Assembly (NCBI GenBank): GCA_020024465.1
Contig: JAHHTT010000002.1
Location: 62,001 to 126,000 of the forward strand
Source of the DNA: Odoribacter sp.
GTDB lineage: Bacteria > Bacteroidota > Bacteroidia > Bacteroidales > Marinifilaceae
DNA: 64,000 bases
Direction: 5' to 3'
Under the pieces are notes generated by a model. The model saw only the letters and a program-made list of their open reading frames with translations, searched no databases and was not told the DNA's origin. A program made the position numbers and the translations under genes. Below are positions 40,854 to 49,599 of the stretch, piece by piece. Within the stretch, counting starts at the first letter, position 1. Every line of letters begins with the position of its first letter.

Positions 40854-42245
40854 ATGATGGAAGAACAGAACCAAGAAAAAGTAACGGCAACGCAGCACGT
40901 AAAGGCGGCGGATGCCGCAGCCCCGGAGACGGGGAACGGAAAGAAGGAGGACAAGGGCGGCGGGAAAAAGGAAAAGAAGACAGCCAAGCCGCTCACGCCG
41001 AAACAGTTGCAGCAACGGAAGAAGCTGATGGTATATCCGCTGATGGGCTTGCTGTTCCTCGGCTCGATGTGGCTGATATTCGCACCTTCGGAGGAGCGGG
41101 AGGTGAACCGGGACACCGTGGGGGCGTTCAACGCCGACATCCCCCTGCCGGAGAACGACGGGATCATCGGCGACAAGCGGAAAGCCTACGAGCAGGCGCA
41201 GGCGGAAAGGCGGCAGGCAGAGAAGGTGCGCTCGCTGGAGGACTTCGCCTTCTCCGAAGAGAGCGATGCGGACGGGGTGGAAATGGAACTGCCGGACAGC
41301 GAGCCGGAACGGGAACCGTTCAGGGACTACTCGGGCAACGGCGGCGGCCGCTCTTCCGTCGCCGCCTACCGGGACATCAACCGGAAACTCGGCTCGTTCT
41401 ACGAAGAGCCGAAGGTGGACGGGGAAAAGGAGGAGCTGAAAAGGCAGGTGGAGGAGCTGACCGCCAAGTTAGAAGAAAGGGAACGGCAGGCGGGCGGAAT
41501 CGACGATCAGGTGGCACTGATGGAGAAGAGCTACGAGCTTGCCGCCAAGTACATGGGGCAGAACGGGCAGGACGGCGCAACCGTGCAGACACCCGCCACC
41601 GTGCAGAACGGCAACGGCTTGGGACAGCCCGCCGTGGCGGTGCAGGCGGCACGGGAGCGGACGGTATCGGGGCTGCGACAGCCCCTAAGCGATGCGGAGT
41701 TCATGCGGCGGTACAGCCAGCCGAGGAACTACGGCTTCAACACGGCGGTGGGCAGCGGGTACGCCCTCGGGAAGAACACGATAGCCGCCTGCATCCACCA
41801 AGACCAGACGGTTATGGACGGTCAGCAGGTGAAGCTCCGGCTGCTCGAACCGTTGCAGGCGGGAAACCTGACCATCCCACGCAATACGGTGGTATCCGGT
41901 ACAGGCAAGGTGCAGGGGGAACGGCTCGACATCACGGTATCGTCCGTCCAGTACCAAGGTAACATATTGCCGGTGGAGTTGGCGGTCTATGACAACGAGG
42001 GAATGAAAGGGCTGTGCATAGAAACCTCACTGGAGCGGGAAGCGGCAAAGGAGGCGATGGCGAACATCGGCGGCGGGCTGGGAACGAGCATCTCGTTCGC
42101 ACGGAGCGCCGGGCAACAGGTGGCGATGGACATCACCCGTGGGCTGATGCAGGGCGGCAGCCAGTACCTCGCCAAGAAGTTCCGCACGGTAAAGGTGCAC
42201 CTGAAAGCGGGTGATCCGCTGATGCTCTACGCCAAACAACAATAA
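40854..42245 (+). CDS. traM: TraM (VirB10-like)
   Basis: 463 residues. Cytoplasmic Lys-rich N-terminus, one membrane helix (LMVYPLMGLLFLGSMWLIF, about 60-78), a long periplasmic linker with coiled coil (KEELKRQVEELTAKLEERERQ), and a C-terminal conjugative-transposon TraM domain: YALGKNTIAACIHQDQTVMDGQQVKLRLLEPLQAGNLTIPRNTVVSGTGKVQGERLDITVSSVQYQGNILPVELAVYDNEGMKG. Spans the envelope like VirB10. Operon member. Confidence 0.93.
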   Translation: MMEEQNQEKVTATQHVKAADAAAPETGNGKKEDKGGGKKEKKTAKPLTPKQLQQRKKLMVYPLMGLLFLGSMWLIFAPSEEREVNRDTVGAFNADIPLPENDGIIGDKRKAYEQAQAERRQAEKVRSLEDFAFSEESDADGVEMELPDSEPEREPFRDYSGNGGGRSSVAAYRDINRKLGSFYEEPKVDGEKEELKRQVEELTAKLEERERQAGGIDDQVALMEKSYELAAKYMGQNGQDGATVQTPATVQNGNGLGQPAVAVQAARERTVSGLRQPLSDAEFMRRYSQPRNYGFNTAVGSGYALGKNTIAACIHQDQTVMDGQQVKLRLLEPLQAGNLTIPRNTVVSGTGKVQGERLDITVSSVQYQGNILPVELAVYDNEGMKGLCIETSLEREAAKEAMANIGGGLGTSISFARSAGQQVAMDITRGLMQGGSQYLAKKFRTVKVHLKAGDPLMLYAKQQ

Positions 42246-42281
42246 ATCAACAGATTATAAAACCATTAAAAAGTAAAGACA

Positions 42282-43220
42282 ATGAAAAAGATTTTTGGAT
42301 GGGTTGCCCTGCTTGTAGGCATGGTGACGGGTGCGAACGCACAAGTGAATGATACGATACAGCGGACCACGGGCAACGACCTGTATCAGGGGATTACACG
42401 GAAGCTACCCTACCGGCAGATGGTGACGCCCCACGGGGTGCAGGTGACGTTCGCCAAGACGGTGCATATCATCTTCCCCTCGGCGGTGCGGTACGTGGAT
42501 TTGGGAAGCAATTGGATTATCGCCGGGAAAGCGGACGGTGCGGAGAACGTGATCCGGGTGAAGGCGGTGACCGAGGGGTTTCCGGGGGAAACGAACTTTT
42601 CCGTCATCTGCGAGGACGGGAGTTTCTATTCATTCAATGCCCGGTATGCGCACGAGCCGGAGATGCTGAACATCGAGATGAAGGATTTTTTGGAGAACGG
42701 GGACACGACGGACTTTTCGCATACCCGCATGAACATCCATTTCCGTGAGCTGGCAGGCGAAAGCCCGCTCTTGGTGAAGCTGATCATGCAGAGCATCTAC
42801 AAGGAGGACAGGCGGGAGATCCGGCACTTGGGCTGCAAACGCTTCGGGGTGCAGTTCCTCCTGAAATCCGTCCACTCGCACAACGGGCTGTTCTATTTCC
42901 ACACGGAAACGAGGAACAGGTCGAACGTGGCTTTCCGGACGGACTTTATCCGGTTCAAGATCGTGGACAAGAAAGTGCCGAAGCGCACCGCCATTCAGGA
43001 ACGGGTGATCGACCCGGTGCGCAGCTACAACGAGGTGCTGGTGACGGAGGGAAAAAGCGACGTGCGCACGGTGTATGCCGTCCCGCAGTTCACCATACCG
43101 GACGACAAGCTGCTGGTCATCGAGCTGTTCGAGAAGGACGGCGGCAGGCACCAGACCATCCGGGTGGAGAACGCCGACCTCGTGGCGGCAAGACAGATTA
43201 ACGAACTGAAAATCAAATAA
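42282..43220 (+). CDS. traN: TraN, DUF4138 (VirB9-like)
   Basis: 312 residues: signal peptide (IFGWVALLVGMVTGANAQ), then YRQMVTPHGVQVTFAKTVHIIFPSAVRYVDLGSNWIIAGKADGAENVIRVKAV, the typical DUF4138/TraN beginning where the Phe-Pro-Ser-x-Val strand is conserved, and a beta-rich C-terminus with FRTDFIRFKIVDKKVPKRTAIQERVIDP. Periplasmic/outer-membrane part of the channel, partner of TraM and TraO. Three bases before traO. Confidence 0.93.
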   Translation: MKKIFGWVALLVGMVTGANAQVNDTIQRTTGNDLYQGITRKLPYRQMVTPHGVQVTFAKTVHIIFPSAVRYVDLGSNWIIAGKADGAENVIRVKAVTEGFPGETNFSVICEDGSFYSFNARYAHEPEMLNIEMKDFLENGDTTDFSHTRMNIHFRELAGESPLLVKLIMQSIYKEDRREIRHLGCKRFGVQFLLKSVHSHNGLFYFHTETRNRSNVAFRTDFIRFKIVDKKVPKRTAIQERVIDPVRSYNEVLVTEGKSDVRTVYAVPQFTIPDDKLLVIELFEKDGGRHQTIRVENADLVAARQINELKIK

Positions 43221-43223
43221 GCG

Positions 43224-43805
43224 ATGAAAAGGTTACTGTTCATTATCCTGCTTTTCGGGGTGTGCCTGCATGTGAACCAGGCACACGCCCAACGGTGCCT
43301 GCCCGGAATGAGGGGCATACAGCTCACGGGCGGGCTGTCGGACAACATGCGCTGGAAAAACGGCGACGGCTTCGGCTACCACGCCGGGATAGCGGTGAGC
43401 ACCTACACGAAGAACGCCCACCATTGGGTGGTCGGTGCGGAATACTTGGAGAAGCGATACGGCTACCGGGACTGCCTCTATCCGGCGAGCCAGTTCACGG
43501 GCGAGGGTGGCTATTACCTGAACTTCCTTTCCGACCGGAAAAAGATGTTCTTCGCCGCACTGGGGCTGTCCGCCCTTGCCGGGTACGAGACGGTGAACTG
43601 GGGCGAGAGCCTGCTGCCGGACGGCTCCCGGCTCACGGATGAGGACAATTTCATCTACGGGGGTGCGCTGACGCTGGAGCTGTCCGCCTACGTGACGGAC
43701 AAGATTGTCTTGCTGGTAAACGGTCGCCAAAGGGTGCTGTTCGGCGGCGACTGCGGGAAATTCCACACGCAGGTCGGCGTGGGAATACGTTTTATGATTC
43801 GATAA
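43224..43805 (+). CDS. traO: TraO, outer-membrane conjugation protein
   Basis: 193 residues with signal peptide (LLFIILLFGVCLHVNQAHA) and a small beta-barrel-like body: GMRGIQLTGGLSDN, GFGYHAGIAVSTYTKNAHHWVVGAEYLEKRYGYRD, FTGEGGYYLNFLSDRKKMFFAALGLSALAGYETVNWGE, ending in an aromatic outer-membrane strand (VGIRFMI). Standard TraO. Confidence 0.92.
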   Translation: MKRLLFIILLFGVCLHVNQAHAQRCLPGMRGIQLTGGLSDNMRWKNGDGFGYHAGIAVSTYTKNAHHWVVGAEYLEKRYGYRDCLYPASQFTGEGGYYLNFLSDRKKMFFAALGLSALAGYETVNWGESLLPDGSRLTDEDNFIYGGALTLELSAYVTDKIVLLVNGRQRVLFGGDCGKFHTQVGVGIRFMIR

Positions 43806-43831
43806 CTGCTATATAATATAATAATGTATAT

Positions 43832-44263
43832 ATGAGGACAATGATTTATAAAATGCTCACGGGCTGCTACATCGTGGCCGCCCTCGTGCTGGTCGCAGCC
43901 TGTAATGACGGGCTGGACATTCAGACGAAATACCCGTTCACGGTGGAGACGATGCCCGTCCCGAAGGAGCTGAAAGTGAACGAGACGGCGGAGATACGGT
44001 GCGAGCTGAAACGGGAAGGACGCTGGGAGGACACCCGGTACACGATCCGCTGGTTCCTCTTCGACGGGGAAGGCACGCTCAAACTGGACGACGGCACGGC
44101 GTTGCTGCCCAATGACCGCTACCCGCTGGAGAAAGAGACGTTCCGGCTCTATTACACCCCGTTGTCGGACGAACAGAGCGGCTTCACCGTCTGGGTGGAG
44201 GACTCGGACGGTCAGGCGGTCGAGCTGGAATTTTCGTTCAATGTGGACAATGAAAAGAAATAG
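43832..44263 (+). CDS. traQ: TraQ, DUF3872 lipoprotein
   Basis: 143 residues, lipobox LVAAC after a hydrophobic helix, then an Ig-like domain: IQTKYPFTVETMPVPKELKVNETAEIRCELKREGRWEDTRYTIRWFLFDGEGTLKLDDG ... FRLYYTPLSDEQSGFTVWVEDSDGQAVELEFSFNV, the DUF3872 pattern. In CTnDOT the order is TraO-TraP-TraQ; here TraP (a CHC2-zinc-finger primase) is absent between them. Last gene of the tra operon, followed by a terminator. Confidence 0.88.
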   Translation: MRTMIYKMLTGCYIVAALVLVAACNDGLDIQTKYPFTVETMPVPKELKVNETAEIRCELKREGRWEDTRYTIRWFLFDGEGTLKLDDGTALLPNDRYPLEKETFRLYYTPLSDEQSGFTVWVEDSDGQAVELEFSFNVDNEKK

Positions 44264-44350
44264 TCCTAAAATTACAACAAAGGTGTCAAAATTCAATTTT
44301 TAAAAAGATGAACTTATAATTTGAAATTTGAGCATCCTAAAAGACTATAG

Positions 44351-44395
44351 AAAGGGTTGTATCATTACTTAATACAGAGTTTGATACAACCCTTT
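44351..44395. terminator. Terminator after the tra operon
   Basis: AAGGGTTGTATCA pairs exactly with TGATACAACCCTT across a 17-nt loop, followed by TTAACTG on the plus strand and TTTC on the minus strand. It separates the tra operon from the convergent ATPase-TOPRIM pair. Confidence 0.85.
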
Positions 44396-44500
44396 TAACT
44401 GTTATAGTTACATATCTATAACTTTTGAAAGTAGTCATTTTAGTTTTGATGCGTCTTTGTAAATATCTTATAAAAACCTATTGGCTGTTACATCTGAAAA

Positions 44501-45592
44501 TTACACAATCATTTTACTATAACAACAACACCAATTAAATATGTGTTTTCCTATTTCATACCATTCATATTCTTGATTTGGTGTTAAATGTTCTGCTGTA
44601 ACAACAGGATGTATTTGAGGTAATAGTTTTAAGCTTTCCGCTAATATATGTACTCCAAATCCTTGTATTACAACTTGATCTTTATAATTCTTTCTAAAAG
44701 ATTCTTTTGTTCTTCTTTTTCGCTCTTTGTCAATAGGCTTAAACTTATTAGCAAGTACATGATTAGCTAATTCACTTTTCCAATAGTTAAAAGCAGTATC
44801 ACTATAAAGATATTGAATATGTACTCCATCTTTCATATCAAAAAAAGACATATCAAATTTACGATGATTCGTTATAATGCAGTGATTACGCAAATTGTTA
44901 TTTTTCCATAAACATTCATATGGTATCAAATTTTCAACTTCACATACTCTATTCATTACATAAAAATCACAATTAAAAGGATTGTCAGCCAAACTATCTT
45001 GGATTTTCTTTGCAGTTTCTCCTAAATGATTATCACCTTGAAAATGAAAATCACTATCCGCCACAGAAAAAACAAAATGTTGTTTCAATTTTTTCTCATA
45101 TTCAATAACATTATTGGTCGTATTACCTCCACCCATTAAATTGTATGAACATATCGTACATGCTTTTATGCGTTCTTTTCTTTGATAATAATCTGTTAAT
45201 GCTTTGAAGAAAAAAGCATCTTCAAGGTTTTCTGTAAGTAAATGTGTTTCCTCAAAAAATTCAAATCCTCTTGTTTCGATAGGATTTATAAAAATATTAT
45301 TTTCCAAACGTTGGGTCTGTTTACTGAATGTTACAAAAGCTTTTACTTTCATTTTACTAGTTAATGAACCTAATTGGGTATATATTTTCCCAATTTTGTC
45401 AAATGCTGCCAATTCATATCTAGAAAACACTCCTTTATGTTTCAATAATTTAACTACATCAGCATACTGTATTATAATTGCGTGTTTACCATTTCGAATA
45501 GCAAGAGCGGCTTGTCTTAAAACATCTATAGCAACTTCATTGTCTTTGCTAAGAGCTTCCTCAATTATATCAGATTCAATCTTCAAATACAT
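44501..45592 (-). CDS. TOPRIM-like protein, partner of an ABC-type ATPase
   Basis: 363 residues, AT-rich. No named family recognised, but a TOPRIM-like series can be traced: HLLTENLEDAFFFKALTDYY (Glu121, as in VEGESD-type motifs), SYNLMGGGNTTNNVIEY (Gly-rich, 154-156), FVFSVADSDF (Asp179-x-Asp181) and YVMNRVCEVENLIPYECL (Glu218/Glu220, as in the REIENYL motif of such proteins). This would make it a metal-dependent nuclease like those in OLD or PARIS systems. It overlaps the ATPase gene by 17 bp, so the two are co-translated. Probably the effector of a two-gene defence module; function inferred. Confidence 0.65.
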   Translation of the reverse strand: MYLKIESDIIEEALSKDNEVAIDVLRQAALAIRNGKHAIIIQYADVVKLLKHKGVFSRYELAAFDKIGKIYTQLGSLTSKMKVKAFVTFSKQTQRLENNIFINPIETRGFEFFEETHLLTENLEDAFFFKALTDYYQRKERIKACTICSYNLMGGGNTTNNVIEYEKKLKQHFVFSVADSDFHFQGDNHLGETAKKIQDSLADNPFNCDFYVMNRVCEVENLIPYECLWKNNNLRNHCIITNHRKFDMSFFDMKDGVHIQYLYSDTAFNYWKSELANHVLANKFKPIDKERKRRTKESFRKNYKDQVVIQGFGVHILAESLKLLPQIHPVVTAEHLTPNQEYEWYEIGKHIFNWCCCYSKMIV

Positions 45593-47063
45593 AATCAGAA
45601 AAGAAACCGTAAGGCCAATTTATTAGTTGTCCATCTTCAGAATAATATGATTTCTCTATATAATTTTGCATGCCTTCATTTGCGGCATTGAATATAAAAA
45701 CATTGATATCTTCGTTACTGAATTCATGAGTAGCAATCATTTGACCAATACGACTAATTATAATTTCACTATGCGTTTCTATAATGAAACGAATATCTCT
45801 CCCTTGTTCTTTTGCTTCTTTAATTACTGTAACAAGCATTGATGCAAATAATCCCTGTAAACGAGGATGAAGATGCAACTCTGGTTGTTCAATAGCAACT
45901 ATGTATTGATTCCGACCAGTTGTTCTACTATAGTTTGTTATTGCAAAATCTTTGTACAATGTCTTCCAAATTATTGCTAATATTGGTAATATTTGTGTAT
46001 AGCCAAAACCAACATCAACCATATTGTGTTTTTCTTTTCCTTCTTCATTTATAATCAATTCCATGTTTCCATTCACAGAAGACACTTCTACTTCAAAACC
46101 GAACAATCTCCTTGTCCAATTTTTGAAGTTATTTAATGATTCCTTGTCAAGATTATACAAATACATTGCAAGGTTTTTCCCATCAGAATCTATTTCTTCT
46201 ACTGCATAGTTTTGAAACCTATAATATCTTTGTGTCGTAGCGCGTAATGGACCAACATAAGAAATGTTATTCGAAAGACTTAATAGGTTTAGATTTATAC
46301 CATCTATAATATTATTAATATGTAGCAATAAGTAAATATTATTCAACCATAATTTATTAATATGAGTATTTTTGTCTTCAACAGATAATTGTTTTGTAAT
46401 ATAATTGACAACATCTTCTTTACTACCTAATTTCAAAGATCTTGATATTTTTCTATACTGAGAAAAAGAACTTGTAAATTGCAACTCTCTTAACTTAGTC
46501 TCACACCACATAGGATAATCATCAGCAATATCATTTTTGGAAATAAATAATAATCTTGGTAATAAACTATTTGTTTCTGTCGCAATTACACGATCAAAAT
46601 CTTCCTCTGTAGGAATTCCATTCACTTCAATTTTTACAGATGAGCGTTTGGGATTGTAATAAATTTTAATTTTCTGATCTTCAAAAGATATTGTAAGAGA
46701 TTCCAAATAGTCAAAATCTTTATCTTTTTGAGATAATCTCATGTTGACTTTTAGATTTGTTTCATCTATACTTTTAAGAAATCCCCTTTGAGGAATACGG
46801 AACTTTTTTACAAGAAATTCTATTTCTAGAAATGACTGTCCCTCTTTTATAACATTGGCAAAATCCTTAAAGTCAACCTCATTACCATACCAAAGAAAAA
46901 CACCATTCCTTTTAATACCTACACTTTGTTTTATCAAAGGGAACATCTTAATAAATGAACTCTTTCCACTACTATTACTTCCTACTAAAAAATTAATAGG
47001 TCGAAAGTCTATATCACCAGTATCGGTGAAGCATCTATAATTTTTGAGTCTTAATGTGTCCAT
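45576..47063 (-). CDS. ABC-type AAA ATPase (DUF3696-like), defence-type
   Basis: 495 residues: N-terminal RecF/SMC-like start MDTLRLKNYRCFTDTGDIDFRPINFLVGSNSSGKSSF with Walker A at 28-35; the C-terminal half holds the YIVAIEQPELHLHPRLQGLFASML Walker B/signature region and the FIIETHSEIIISRIGQMI switch, as in AAA_21/AAA_15 and DUF3696 proteins. It is the upstream gene of the pair with the TOPRIM-like protein. ATPases of this type sense invading DNA or phage proteins in OLD, Septu, PARIS and similar systems. AT-rich and located between the tra operon and radC, a usual cargo site. Confidence 0.85.
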   Translation of the reverse strand: MDTLRLKNYRCFTDTGDIDFRPINFLVGSNSSGKSSFIKMFPLIKQSVGIKRNGVFLWYGNEVDFKDFANVIKEGQSFLEIEFLVKKFRIPQRGFLKSIDETNLKVNMRLSQKDKDFDYLESLTISFEDQKIKIYYNPKRSSVKIEVNGIPTEEDFDRVIATETNSLLPRLLFISKNDIADDYPMWCETKLRELQFTSSFSQYRKISRSLKLGSKEDVVNYITKQLSVEDKNTHINKLWLNNIYLLLHINNIIDGINLNLLSLSNNISYVGPLRATTQRYYRFQNYAVEEIDSDGKNLAMYLYNLDKESLNNFKNWTRRLFGFEVEVSSVNGNMELIINEEGKEKHNMVDVGFGYTQILPILAIIWKTLYKDFAITNYSRTTGRNQYIVAIEQPELHLHPRLQGLFASMLVTVIKEAKEQGRDIRFIIETHSEIIISRIGQMIATHEFSNEDINVFIFNAANEGMQNYIEKSYYSEDGQLINWPYGFFSDYVFED

Positions 47064-47195
47064 TGTAATACAACTTAATTAAAAGTTATTAAAATAGCTT
47101 TACGCAACCAACTAAAACATTATAAACCAGTAGATTCATTAGAGCATTTTTACAACTTTATAGTTTCAAAACGAATGAGTTGTAAAAATATTCAA

Positions 47196-47745
47196 GCAAT
47201 CTCACTGATAAACAATGGCAAGTTATAGAAAAAATCACTAAGCCACAAGAAAAAACGAAAATATTCCCTCCGGTATATTGTAGATGCAGTTCTTTTTATC
47301 TTCTCAAAATAGGTTGTTAGCAGCGTATGCTTCCCTAAGATTTCACACCTTGGAAAAGTGTGCATTACTCTCTAGCAAATAGAAATGATTGTGATTAAAG
47401 AACTTCTTGATAATCTACATCCTAATGTCGGAATTATATCCGATTGCAAGGAGAGTCCCAGCATGAATATCATTGACTCCCAAAGCGTGAAGGCAGCTCA
47501 TTACGTAGATTACAAAAATGGAATTGACAATAACAAAAAGATTAAAGGGAGGAAATTGTATATAATAGTTGATATTCAAGGTAATCTAATATCCATTTCT
47601 TATCTACAAAGTAAGCATCTATGACAGCAAAGGAGCTTCGTCTGTCATGGATAATCTATTCATATAATCATTTGCATATTGTCAATATATTAGTGGATAG
47701 CAACCATAGGAAAGGTCTTACCATTTGAATTCTTGATATATATTA
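47196..47745 (+). pseudogene. Decayed IS5-type transposase
   Basis: Fragments in several frames: LTDKQWQVIEKI (47203), RKYSLRYIVDAVLF (47256), then an open stretch 47385-47624 with NIIDSQSVKAAHYVDYKNGIDNNKKIKGRKLYIIVDIQGNLIS, and YDSKGASSVMDNLF after the stop. These belong to one transposase of the IS5 superfamily (D-S-Q-S-V-K and G-R-K-x-x-I-x-V-D motifs). The middle, including part of the catalytic core, is missing or frameshifted. No clear terminal inverted repeats were found. Confidence 0.8.
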
Positions 47746-47771
47746 TAATGGTTTACTATAGATTTCTTTTG

Positions 47772-47812
47772 CTTCTTGTTCTTTTCCCGCCCCGCTCACG
47801 AAAGAAAAGAAG
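47772..47812. repeat. CTTTCTTT-type spacer hairpin, copy 1
   Basis: CTTCTTGTTCTTTTCCCGC ... GCTCACGAAAGAAAAGAAG; arms rich in CTT/AAG around a CCCGCC..GCTCACG centre. Related elements at 48514, 49529 and 51397. Confidence 0.65.
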
Positions 47813-47845
47813 TGCGAAACGGATGGCGAATAAAAAAGGGGACGC

Positions 47846-48288
47846 TTAAAGCATCCCCTCGTCCATGTAGCTAAGATAGGCGTCCTCGGTCAGTATGATG
47901 TGGTCCAAAAGCTGTACGCCGATTGCCTCGCAGCCTTTCTTCAACTGGCTGGTCAGGTTGTTGTCCGGCGTGCTCGCCACGGTCGAGCCGGAAGGGTGGT
48001 TATGCGAGAGGATGATTCCCGAGGCGTGGGAGACGAGAGCCGTCTGGAGGACGATGCGTATGTCCACCACCGTGCTGTTCATGCCGCTGCGTGAGACGCA
48101 CGAGACGCCCAGCAGCCTGCCTATGCCGTTCAGGTACATCGCCCAGCACTCCTCGTGGTGCTGCATACAGTCCTCGTAGAAGGTCTTGAGGATGTCGTAA
48201 GACTCCTTGGAAGAGTGGATTTAACTCTCTTGGATGCGTCAGCGTCCTTGTAACTTACGGTGATTTGAGGGAAAGACAGTGTATTCAT
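47846..48288 (-). pseudogene. radC: RadC-family protein, frameshifted
   Basis: The C-terminal part (from 48166) is a good JAB/RadC domain: YLNGIGRLLGVSCVSRSGMNSTVVDIRIVLQTALVSHASGIILSHNHPSGSTVASTPDNNLTSQLKKGCEAIGVQLLDHIILTEDAYLSY, with the HNHPSG...D metal-binding motif. The true start is MNTLSFPQITVSYKDADASKRVK at 48288; the frame then breaks at a run of three A (minus strand; 48220-48222), one short of the four needed for KIHSSKESYDILKTFYEDCMQHHEECW. RadC proteins of this kind are standard in Bacteroidota ICEs. A real mutation or a homopolymer error. Confidence 0.85.
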
Positions 48289-48669
48289 AATGCAAAAAAT
48301 TAAAAGTGAAACATTTATTTTTTGCTTTGGGGTACGGGGAAAGAACGGACTTCATGCAAGGCTTTTGCGTGGAATACGACCCGAAGGTGTGGAGATTGCG
48401 CGCAAAACCGTCAGGTTCAGCCTTGCCACTTGTCCGTTTTTCCCCGTAGATTTGCTAAAAAATGAGTGTGGAGCTTGGCTAAAAAATCCGGTGGGTCAAG
48501 GGGTTTCTTTTTGCTTCTTTCTCTTTTCCCGCCCACGGCTCACCGAAAGAAAAAGAAGTGCGTCCGAAATGTCGGGGTGGTCGGGGTTGCCACGGGCGGG
48601 TAAAAAAAGAAGTCCGGGCGGATCGCTACCCGTCCCGGACTTCCGGCGATGAAACACAGAGGGGGGATG
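48289..48669. other. Non-coding spacer
   Basis: About 380 bp with no credible gene. It holds the spacer hairpin at 48514-48558 and GC-rich sequence upstream of radC; no promoter box stood out. Confidence 0.5.
48514..48558. repeat. CTTTCTTT-type spacer hairpin, copy 2
   Basis: CTTCTTTCTCTTTTCCCGC ... GGCTCACCGAAAGAAAAAGAAG. Confidence 0.65.
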
Positions 48670-48891
48670 TTATGGCTTGATTTCCCCCGTTGCGATTAGG
48701 TTTCCGTCCGAATAATACTCTATCTTCCCGTAGGTAAACCCCATGTCGGGAATGGCTACGAAAGCGATATAGTCCGAATACTCCCTGCCTTTGAGGTTCT
48801 TTCCGACAAGGTTGTTGAATATCATGGGGATGCTATGACCGTCCTCGCTGTAAAGGACGGTTTTCCCGTTCTGTCTGATTTCCCGCTTCAT
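48670..48891 (-). CDS. Small hypothetical protein
   Basis: 73 residues from ATG 48891 (MKREIRQNGKTVLYSEDGHSIPMIFNNLVGKNLKGREYSDYIAFVAIPDMGFTYGKIEYYSDG...). The ATG overlaps the stop of the upstream gene (ATGA), so it is translated in the same operon. Mixed alpha/beta, no motif or signal peptide. Function unknown; conserved-looking neighbours suggest it belongs to the ICE maintenance block. Confidence 0.6.
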   Translation of the reverse strand: MKREIRQNGKTVLYSEDGHSIPMIFNNLVGKNLKGREYSDYIAFVAIPDMGFTYGKIEYYSDGNLIATGEIKP

Positions 48892-49490
48892 GCCGTTTCC
48901 TTGAAAAGTGTCCCGTCGATAAGGTATTCCCAATTATTCTTGTGGCTCTCGTCCGTGAAATATTCCTCGCTCTCGCAATACTCGCAATCGTCTCGGCACG
49001 AGCGGAAGAAGTTTTCCAGACAGTCATGCATGAGTTCCTTGAAATTCCTGCTGTCGGGCGAGCGCATGAAGTCCATGAAGGGCTGCAAGATGATTTCGTC
49101 CGACACAACGCCCGTGAAGGGACATTCGCAAGTGACGGAGATACGGCTCCTGCGTCTTTTCTTGCGGTCTTTCGTCCAATAGACCTTGGGCTTGTACAAC
49201 TCCGCATGGAAGTTGTTATAGAGGTAAGCCAGCAAGCGGACGCCCGAAAGTTCCTCCGTGTCCGTCTCGTGCTTGGTATAGAAACGGTAATAGTATGTAC
49301 AACTGTCGTAACGGTAATTGGTGCAGGCAATGCGGAAAAGATTGCAGAAGGCTTCGAGCGTGTCGCAGTTCTCGGAAGCATACGGGTAATCGTTTCCCTT
49401 GGCAAGCCAGTCGGTATAGGCTCTCTGACGGACTTCGTCCTCCAGTTCCGCAATGCCGAATAGTGTATAGGTTCTCTGTACGGTTCGCAT
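48888..49490 (-). CDS. Hypothetical ICE protein
   Basis: 200 residues. It begins MRTVQRTYTLFGIAELEDEVRQRAYTDWLAKGNDYPYASENCDTLEAFCNLF, has a basic patch (KDRKKRRRSRIS), and ends in a helical region with two cysteine pairs (SCRDDCEYCESEEYF). The start resembles small ICE proteins whose first domain reads 'elaeLseeaqekAi..w', as found near antirestriction genes. Function unknown. Preceded by a spacer hairpin. Confidence 0.65.
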   Translation of the reverse strand: MRTVQRTYTLFGIAELEDEVRQRAYTDWLAKGNDYPYASENCDTLEAFCNLFRIACTNYRYDSCTYYYRFYTKHETDTEELSGVRLLAYLYNNFHAELYKPKVYWTKDRKKRRRSRISVTCECPFTGVVSDEIILQPFMDFMRSPDSRNFKELMHDCLENFFRSCRDDCEYCESEEYFTDESHKNNWEYLIDGTLFKETA

Positions 49491-49528
49491 AAGTTTGAAA
49501 ATTTGAAAGTTTAAAAATCGGTTCCTTT

Positions 49529-49569
49529 GCTATCTTTCTTTTTCGCCACGGCTCACGAAAGAAAGTAGC
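49529..49569. repeat. CTTTCTTT-type spacer hairpin, copy 3
   Basis: GCTATCTTTCTTTTTCGCC ... GGCTCACGAAAGAAAGTAGC, followed by GGGCGGATTTCTCCGCCC, a second small hairpin; both lie after parB on the minus strand. Confidence 0.7.
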
Positions 49570-49599
49570 GGGCGGATTTCTCCGCCCTGCCCTTTGTCC

